NCBI GenBank assembly: GCA_027366075.1
Contig: DAHXLI010000043.1
Location: 1-10,911, forward strand
Length of the DNA: 10,911 bases
Direction of reading: 5' to 3'
DNA from: Candidatus Parvarchaeota archaeon
GTDB lineage: Archaea > Nanobdellota > Nanobdellia > Parvarchaeales > Parvarchaeaceae
Shown here: positions 5,358 through 10,911 of the stretch, one piece after another
Layout: the number at the start of each line of letters is the position of its first letter
Position numbering within the stretch: the first letter of the stretch is position 1
Notes under the pieces: generated by a model
Database searches by the model: none
What the model saw: only the letters and a program-made list of their open reading frames with translations
Told to the model about the DNA's origin: nothing
Made by a program: the position numbers and the translations under genes

Positions 5358-7102
5358 CCAGAATTTCTGGGCCAGTAGTAACAATCAGTGGATTGAAAGA
5401 TCCGAAGATGAATGACATAATCAGAGTGGGCGACTTAAAACTTCTCGGTGAGATAATAAAAATAGATGGGAACAATGCTATAGTCCAGGTCTATGAAGAT
5501 ACGACCGGCGTAAGGGTGGGAGAACCAGCAGAGAACACGAATATGCCACTTAGCGTTGTGCTTGGTCCAGGAATTATAGGTTCTATATTTGATGGCACTC
5601 AAAGACCACTGGACAAAATCAAAGCGCAAACAGGAGACTTTATCGCCAGAGGCGTGAATGTTCTGCCACTAGACGTAAAGAAAGAATGGGCGTTTAAGCC
5701 AGCTATCGAAGCCGGCGTTGATGTTAAAGCAGGTCAGATAATCGGAAGCGTTAAAGAGACTAGTTTGGTCGATTACAAGGTTATGGTGCCGCCGGGCATT
5801 CATGGAAAACTTACAAAGGTAGAGGAGGGCAAGTTTACGATAAACGACAGCGTTGCCAAAGTAAAGCAGGAAGATGGGAAGACCGTTGACGTAATGCTTG
5901 CGCAGATATGGCCAGTGCGTAAATCAAGACCGGTATTAGACAAGATGCCACCCGAGATTCCCCTGATAACTGGTCAGAGGATAATCGATATGTTTTTTCC
6001 AGTTGCAAAAGGAGGCACCGCGGCCGTACCAGGGCCATTTGGCAGCGGCAAAACGATAATTCAGCACCAACTTGCCAAGTGGTCTGATGCGGACATAATC
6101 GTATATGTTGGCTGTGGCGAACGCGGAAACGAGATGACTGAGATACTTACGACTTTCCCAGAATTGAAAGATCCTAGAAGCGGAAAACCACTGATGGAGA
6201 GAACGGTACTAATTGCAAACACATCTAATATGCCGGTAGCAGCCAGAGAGGCTAGCATATACACCGGCGTTACAATCGCAGAGTATTACAGAGATATGGG
6301 TTATGACGTAGCCCTTATGGCGGATAGCACCTCAAGATGGGCGGAGGCCCTCAGGGAGATATCAGGCAGACTTGAAGAGATGCCAGGAGAAGAGGGTCAT
6401 CCTTCCTATCTATCAAAGAAGATTTCTGAGTTCTATGAACGTGCGGGCAGAGCCAGGCTTTTGAACGGCAAAATAGGTTCACTTACGCTTATAGGCGCAG
6501 TGTCCCCGCCGGGAGGCGACATATCCGAACCGGTGTCTCAAAGCACACTGAGAGCTACAAGGGTATTCTGGGCTTTGGACAGCTCTCTCGCCAATAGAAG
6601 GCACTTCCCGGCGATAAACTGGTTGAATAGTTATTCTCTTTATGAAGACGCGCTAATGAAATGGTTTAATGAAAAAGTCGACAAAGACTGGAGCAAGAAT
6701 CGAACTAAAGCTATGAAGCTTTTGCAGAGAGAAGCTGAAATAAACGAAGTCGCGCAGCTGGTAGGCTATGATGCGCTGCCGGAAGCGGACAAGATGGTCT
6801 TGGACATAGCAAAATCTATAAGAGAAGACATACTTAGGCAAAGCGCATTAGACGATGTAGATACGTATTCATCAGTCAAAAAACAAGCAACGATGCTTTC
6901 TTGCGTTATTGATCTTTACAATGCCGAAGAATCTGCCGTTAAAAATGGAATTGCTGTCGATAAACTACAGGGGGCTCAAGCCAAGGAACTTATAGCAAAG
7001 TTCAAGTTCGTTGAGGACGGCAAGGTAGAAGCATACACCAAGACCGTCGAAATGGCTATAAAGGATATAGCTAAGATAAAAGAGAGTGGTAACAATGAAT
7101 GA
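5342..7102 (+). CDS. atpA: A-type ATP synthase catalytic subunit A
   Basis: 586 residues, full family length. The N-terminal beta barrel starts with GSITRISGPVVTISGL. The A-specific non-homologous bulge region lies at about residues 115-190. The P-loop GPFGSGKT is at 231-238 with Lys237 and Thr238 for phosphate and Mg2+. GERG contains Glu260, the position of the catalytic glutamate. The Walker B strand VALMADSTSRW runs 323-333 with Asp328. The GRLEEMPGEEGHPSYL and IGAVSPPGGDISEPV segments match the family closely. It makes or hydrolyses ATP at the A/B interface on the cytoplasmic side. There is no intein in the P-loop, an insertion site used in some archaea. An AAAGGGGA ribosome binding site (5331-5338) precedes the ATG, and the gene overlaps F by 16 nt and B by 8 nt. 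Confidence 0.97.
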   Translation: MEGSITRISGPVVTISGLKDPKMNDIIRVGDLKLLGEIIKIDGNNAIVQVYEDTTGVRVGEPAENTNMPLSVVLGPGIIGSIFDGTQRPLDKIKAQTGDFIARGVNVLPLDVKKEWAFKPAIEAGVDVKAGQIIGSVKETSLVDYKVMVPPGIHGKLTKVEEGKFTINDSVAKVKQEDGKTVDVMLAQIWPVRKSRPVLDKMPPEIPLITGQRIIDMFFPVAKGGTAAVPGPFGSGKTIIQHQLAKWSDADIIVYVGCGERGNEMTEILTTFPELKDPRSGKPLMERTVLIANTSNMPVAAREASIYTGVTIAEYYRDMGYDVALMADSTSRWAEALREISGRLEEMPGEEGHPSYLSKKISEFYERAGRARLLNGKIGSLTLIGAVSPPGGDISEPVSQSTLRATRVFWALDSSLANRRHFPAINWLNSYSLYEDALMKWFNEKVDKDWSKNRTKAMKLLQREAEINEVAQLVGYDALPEADKMVLDIAKSIREDILRQSALDDVDTYSSVKKQATMLSCVIDLYNAEESAVKNGIAVDKLQGAQAKELIAKFKFVEDGKVEAYTKTVEMAIKDIAKIKESGNNE

Positions 7103-8480
7103 GGTTTATTATAAAACAATAAGGAGCATTACAAGCATACTGATGTTTGTAGAAGGCGTAAAAGATGCTGCTTACGGCGAGATTGTCGAGATAAAATTAG
7201 AAGATGGAGAATCGCTAAAGGGACAGGTACTTGATAGTAGAGATGGACTGGCAATAGTACAGGTGTTTGGTGTAACTACCGGCTTCAGCGCAGAGACAAC
7301 GAAAGTCAGATTTACCGGCCAGCCAGCAAAACTCGCGGTCAGCGTCGATATGCTTGGTAGAGTGTTCGATGGTACTGGAAATCCCCGCGATGGCGGCCCG
7401 CGTATAGTAAGCGAAAAGGTAAGAGAAGTAAATGGAAATGCTATAAATCCATGTGCCAGAGAAGAGCCCTCAGAGTTTATACAGACTGGTATATCAGCAA
7501 TAGACGGTATGAATTCCTTGGTAAGAGGCCAGAAGCTTCCAATATTCTCGGGATCCGGCATGCAGCACAATAAGATAGCCGTCCAAATAGCGCGCCAGGC
7601 AAAATTGCTTAATAAAAACGAAAAGTTTGCGATAGTTTTCTGCGGCATGGGAATAGACAGCGAAGAGGCCAATTTCTTTAAACAGGAGTTTGAAGAGAGT
7701 GGAGCACTTGATCGTACAGTGATGTTCATTAACCTTTCCTCTGAGCCTACGATGGAGAGACTGCTGCTTCCAAGACTTGCGCTCACGACTGCCGAGTATC
7801 TCGCTTTTGAGGAAGGCATGCACATACTTGTGATAATGACAGACATGACAAACTACTGTGAAGCCCTAAGAGAGATATCTTCGGCAAGAGAAGAAGTACC
7901 AGGAAGGAGAGGATACCCGGGTTACATGTATACAGACCTTTCGACCATATACGAAAGGACAGGTAAGATAATAGGAAAACCGGGTTCCATAACACAAATA
8001 CCGATATTAACCATGCCCGCCGACGACATAACGCACCCGATACCAGACCTTACAGGTTACATAACGGAAGGCCAGGTAGTATTGAGCCGCGACCTGCAAA
8101 GAAGAGGCGTATACCCAAACATAGACGTCCTGCTTTCTCTTTCTAGGCTGATGAATAAAGGCATAGGCAAAGACAGTACGAGAGAGGACCACCGCGGGTT
8201 AGCAGACGAGCTATATGCTGCTTATGCCCGAGGTAAGGACCTAAGAAGCCTCGTAGCAATAGTCGGGGAAGAAGCGTTATCAAAGACCGATAGGGCGTTC
8301 TTAGATTTCGCAGATAGATTTGAATCAGGTTTTATTGGACAGGGCTATGATGAAGATAGAACGGTAGTGGACACTCTAAGCTCTGGCTGGGAACTTCTTA
8401 GCGGAGTAGACATAAGAGAGATAAAACGCGTAAGGGAAGAGTTCGTGAAGAAATATGGAAAGTGGAAAGCAAGCAGTTGA
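7095..8480 (+). CDS. atpB: A-type ATP synthase non-catalytic subunit B
   Basis: 461 residues from the ATG at 7095. An in-frame GTG at 7086 would add three residues, but family proteins start close to the YKTIRSI segment and a GTGGT motif lies just before the ATG. The degenerate nucleotide loop FSGSGMQHN at 151-159 replaces the P-loop; the usual form is FSGSGLPHN. The stretch TDMTNYCEALREIS with EEVPGRRGYPGYMYTDL is near-invariant for B. Arg351 in LSLSRLMNKG sits where the arginine finger contacts the catalytic site of A. B alternates with A in the hexameric head and anchors the E/H stalks. Near the N-terminus the usual GP of xISGPLxFVE reads TSILMFVE. The gene overlaps A by 8 nt and D by 26 nt. 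Bacterial atpB is a different protein. Confidence 0.96.
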   Translation: MNEVYYKTIRSITSILMFVEGVKDAAYGEIVEIKLEDGESLKGQVLDSRDGLAIVQVFGVTTGFSAETTKVRFTGQPAKLAVSVDMLGRVFDGTGNPRDGGPRIVSEKVREVNGNAINPCAREEPSEFIQTGISAIDGMNSLVRGQKLPIFSGSGMQHNKIAVQIARQAKLLNKNEKFAIVFCGMGIDSEEANFFKQEFEESGALDRTVMFINLSSEPTMERLLLPRLALTTAEYLAFEEGMHILVIMTDMTNYCEALREISSAREEVPGRRGYPGYMYTDLSTIYERTGKIIGKPGSITQIPILTMPADDITHPIPDLTGYITEGQVVLSRDLQRRGVYPNIDVLLSLSRLMNKGIGKDSTREDHRGLADELYAAYARGKDLRSLVAIVGEEALSKTDRAFLDFADRFESGFIGQGYDEDRTVVDTLSSGWELLSGVDIREIKRVREEFVKKYGKWKASS

Positions 8481-9105
8481 CTTGTCCTCGGTCAGAACTA
8501 CAAGGTTAGAGCTGATGAAGACTAAACGAAAGATTTCTATGGCCACACGTGGGATAAAGCTGCTGAAAGCAAAGCGTTCCAGCCTTGTAATAGCTTTTCT
8601 TGACATAGCTAGAAAGTTGGCACTAATGCGGGAGAATATGCTTTCTACCGTAACCTTAGCTTTAGAGACCACAAAGATAGCAGAGATAGAAAGCGGAAGC
8701 ATAGCATTAGAAAGGATAGCTGCAGAACGTTCTAGGCTCGAAATTAATGTAAAAGCCAGTAACGTAATGGGGGTAAGAGTATCCGATATAACAGCAGACA
8801 AGCCGAGCTCGGCGCGCGAATTATATGGGGTGATTTCGTCCCCGGCGCCTATAGATGATATGAAAACGGTTTATTCTAGACTGTTTAATCTTCTTATAGA
8901 AGTCGCAGAGAAAGAAAATGCAATGCGAAAGCTTCTTCGGGAGATAGAAAAAGTCAATAGACGTATAAATGCCTTAGAAGATTTCAGGATACCGCTATGG
9001 ATGGCGCAGGCCGAGTTCATAAATGAGAAACTCGGTGACACCGAAAGGGACACAATAGTATCGCTTAAGTTCATAAAAAGGAAACTGGAGGCCAAAGGTC
9101 GTTGA
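8455..9105 (+). CDS. atpD: A-type ATP synthase subunit D (central rotor shaft)
   Basis: 216 residues, normal for D. The N-terminal helix begins VRTTRLELMKTKRKI and continues ATRGIKLLKAKRSSLV, matching the conserved PTR-x-x-L-x-x-LK opening. The long C-terminal helix (EKENAMRKLLREIEKVNRRINALEDFRIP) pairs with it as a left-handed coiled coil that turns inside the A/B head. The middle (about residues 95-135) is the small globular part next to F and C. The C-terminal region ends in a basic FIKRKLEAKGR segment. The ATG lies 26 nt inside the end of B, with only a weak GTGA-type ribosome binding site, so initiation is probably coupled to B translation. The stop TGA shares its A with the ATG of the next gene. 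Confidence 0.93.
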   Translation: MESGKQAVDLSSVRTTRLELMKTKRKISMATRGIKLLKAKRSSLVIAFLDIARKLALMRENMLSTVTLALETTKIAEIESGSIALERIAAERSRLEINVKASNVMGVRVSDITADKPSSARELYGVISSPAPIDDMKTVYSRLFNLLIEVAEKENAMRKLLREIEKVNRRINALEDFRIPLWMAQAEFINEKLGDTERDTIVSLKFIKRKLEAKGR

Positions 9106-9440
9106 TGGCAGAAAACAAAGAACGTGAGGAGATAACACTGTTAAAGAAGATAAACGAAGCTGAGAAGTCGTCGGCGATGTTCATAGAAAAGGCACAAAAA
9201 AAGGCCGCAGAAATGATAGCGGAATCGAGGAAAAGCTCGGACCAAGCCATCGCAGAAGCTATAGAAGAGGCTGAAAAAGACAGGGAAAAATCCTTGGCGA
9301 CAGTAAGGGAGATGACGATAAAGAGCGGCAATAAAATACTAAATGAAGAGAAAACCAGGATCTCAAAACTGAAAAAACCAATAAAACAAAAAATAATCGA
9401 GATATTTGAAGAGGCGGTATCAGAGGAATTCAAGTTATGA
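9105..9440 (+). CDS. atpH: A-type ATP synthase subunit H (peripheral-stalk coiled coil)
   Basis: 111 residues, within the usual range of about 100-110. Nearly the whole protein is one long charged helix rich in A, E, K, I and R with repeating heptads (INEAEKSSAMFIEKAQKKAAE and on). There are no cysteines or membrane segments. This is the pattern of subunit H (G in Thermus/eukaryotes), which forms a right-handed coiled coil with E as the peripheral stalk. The ATG at 9105 overlaps the D stop (TGATG); a GGAGG at 9087-9091 and an AGGT at 9096-9099 lie upstream. Identification rests on composition, length and its place beside subunit I. In most euryarchaeal operons H and I come first, before K; here they follow D. 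Confidence 0.82.
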   Translation: MAENKEREEITLLKKINEAEKSSAMFIEKAQKKAAEMIAESRKSSDQAIAEAIEEAEKDREKSLATVREMTIKSGNKILNEEKTRISKLKKPIKQKIIEIFEEAVSEEFKL

Positions 9441-10911
9441 TGTTTCCTGCGAGGATGCAAAAAATAATGCTCTTCGTGCCAAAGATAAAGGTCAATGAAA
9501 CCATAGAGTCATTAGGCACATTAGGGGCGATACAGTTAGAACGTATAGACCCCGAGCTTCAGGAATTCATGTCTGCGACAAAGGCTGAGAGGGGAGAATT
9601 AGGCGAATATGCGCAGACATTCAGGTCTGTAGAGCAGATACTGCCAAAAGCAGAATCCGATTATGTCTTTGAATTTAAGGATGTTAATACACTTTTACGA
9701 AAGGCAAAGTCGATTAGAGTTATAGATAAGATTGTCAATATAGACAAGCGAATAGAGCAGATAAACGTGGATTTAAATAGGCTTGCTTATGAGGACTATC
9801 TCGCGGAGCATCTGTCTCCTTTCAAACACGACATGTCTATATTGAATGGAGAGCATATAATTTCTTTTTTGATATCTGGACTTCCAAAGCCGCTTTTAGC
9901 TCTGGAAAGGCTTTTGAACGGCTTAGATGGCATAGCTACGTTTAAGTTAAACCAAAATTTATTGGTGACGATAGAGAAATTAAAAATGGAGGACATTGTA
10001 AACAACGTCCAGCTCTTAAAATTGAAGATGGAGGCGATACCGGCATCGAGAGGAACGCCCCAGCAAATGGCAAAAAGAGTCTCAGCCAATAAAGGCGCAC
10101 TACTCAAAAAGAAGAAGGAATTGACAAAATCTATGGGTGCTTTATCCTCAAAGAACCGCGCTTTAATCGCCGCTATACGCGAAGGATTAGAAATAGAGGA
10201 GAAAAAGAACGAACTGGCGGGCAGGCTAGGCTATACCGATTCCGTAGCCATCATAGCGGGGTGGGTGCCAGTAAAGAACTTGGAAGATGTAAGAAAATCT
10301 GTAGATTCCGCAACTAAGGGCAGGTTCGTAATGCATGACTTAAAAAGCAAAGATATAGCCCCGACCAAGTTCGAGAATAAATTCCCGGTAAAGCTTTTCG
10401 AATTCTTCATAAAATTCTATTCCATCCCGAAGAGCAACGAATTTGACCCCACCATGATGTTTGCTATCGCCTTTCCCATCTTCTTCGGGCTAATGACCGG
10501 GGATGTAGGGTATGGGGCTGCAATGATAGTGATCTTTGGATTGATAATGTGGAAGCTTACGTCGAAGGGGCCCACCTTCAACGTGCCAAGGAAGATATCT
10601 AGGTTCGTACATACGATCATGAGCAATAGCGCACTTTTGAAGCTGTCAAAAGCCGTGATTCCAGGCGCGATATTGGGGATAGTATTCGGCGTTATTTTCA
10701 ATAACTATTTCGGCTTCCATTTGCCTTATACTGCGCTGTTTAACCCCGAGCTGAGTCTTGGGACCCTCTTACTGATAGCCGGGTGGATCGGAGTATTCAT
10801 GGTATCTTCCGGCTTTGTTCTCGGGGCGATAAACAGGTGGATGGTAAATGACAGAAAGCGCGCGATAGGCAGGATAGGATGGCTTGCGATAGCGTTGGGC
10901 ATAACTTTCGT
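9437..10911 (+). CDS. atpI: A-type ATP synthase subunit I (a-type stator membrane subunit), N-terminal part
   Basis: 491 codons are visible and the frame is still open at the window edge; family members run about 630-700 residues. Residues 1 to about 330 form the cytoplasmic arm, opening PARMQKIMLFVPKIKVNETIESLGTLGAIQL, with coiled-coil helices at about 70-105 and 210-260 and the AGWVPVKNLEDV segment typical of the arm's return. Membrane helices begin near 340 with EFDPTMMFAIAFPIFFGLMT then GDVGYG (355-360), the family hallmark. Further helices lie at about 406-425 and 442-466. The two ion half-channels and the essential arginine lie in the missing part. The subunit holds the stator arms and channels ions to the c-ring. 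The start overlaps the H stop as ATGATG, so ATG 9440 is an alternative. An AGAGGA (9421-9426) could serve as ribosome binding site. Confidence 0.93.
   Translation, partial: MMFPARMQKIMLFVPKIKVNETIESLGTLGAIQLERIDPELQEFMSATKAERGELGEYAQTFRSVEQILPKAESDYVFEFKDVNTLLRKAKSIRVIDKIVNIDKRIEQINVDLNRLAYEDYLAEHLSPFKHDMSILNGEHIISFLISGLPKPLLALERLLNGLDGIATFKLNQNLLVTIEKLKMEDIVNNVQLLKLKMEAIPASRGTPQQMAKRVSANKGALLKKKKELTKSMGALSSKNRALIAAIREGLEIEEKKNELAGRLGYTDSVAIIAGWVPVKNLEDVRKSVDSATKGRFVMHDLKSKDIAPTKFENKFPVKLFEFFIKFYSIPKSNEFDPTMMFAIAFPIFFGLMTGDVGYGAAMIVIFGLIMWKLTSKGPTFNVPRKISRFVHTIMSNSALLKLSKAVIPGAILGIVFGVIFNNYFGFHLPYTALFNPELSLGTLLLIAGWIGVFMVSSGFVLGAINRWMVNDRKRAIGRIGWLAIALGITF

Noticed and set aside
6032..6055. 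Possible intein at the subunit A P-loop, a known insertion site in some archaea
   Set aside because: GPFGSGKT runs uninterrupted into IIQHQLAKWSDAD; no intein is present.
7172..7846. Long minus-strand open frame (224 codons) inside atpB
   Set aside because: It is antisense to a strongly conserved gene; its Ser/Pro/Leu-rich translation is the mirror of atpB codon usage, with no promoter.

Overview
This is an archaeal window. It carries a complete run of A-type (archaeal/vacuolar-type) ATP synthase genes on the + strand, truncated only inside the last one. Each transcription unit starts at a TATA box about 25-30 nt from its start codon, and there is an Lrp/AsnC-type regulator. Base composition is moderate (low-to-mid 40s % GC by eye) with many ATA and AGA codons. 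The first gene is a LamG-like surface protein ending in a WWPLDGNTNDYSGHG-type motif. I associate that style of protein with small-genome DPANN archaea of the Micrarchaeota/ARMAN type. The archaeal assignment is firm; the lineage is an inference.

Layout. 1-963: C-terminal part of a secreted LamG-like protein. 964-1238: no gene; several hairpins, a hairpin plus T6 terminator candidate, and a TATA box. 1239-1901: membrane-anchored extracytoplasmic FKBP-type peptidyl-prolyl isomerase. 1902-2000: convergent gap with a hairpin. 2001-2354 (-): two-helix membrane protein of unknown function. 2414-2845 (-): Lrp/AsnC-family regulator. 2846-3174: divergent gap rich in inverted and direct repeats, with a promoter at each end. 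3175-10911: ATP synthase genes in the order K, E, C, F, A, B, D, H, I, with I cut by the window edge.

How the genes work together. K forms the membrane c-ring, and I (partial) is the stator membrane subunit that couples ion flow to it. C links the ring to the central stalk formed by D and F. A (catalytic) and B (non-catalytic) form the head, and E and H form the peripheral stalks. All junctions are overlapping or only 1-3 nt apart, so the set looks like one translationally coupled message from a single strong promoter in front of K. The gene order is a rotation of the usual euryarchaeal H-I-K-E-C-F-A-B-D order. The Lrp-like regulator sits divergently beside the operon. The 329-nt gap between them holds repeated CAAAATC-type motifs that are candidates for its binding sites. 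No plainly new biological system is visible; the most interesting features are the rotated operon and this repeat-rich control region.
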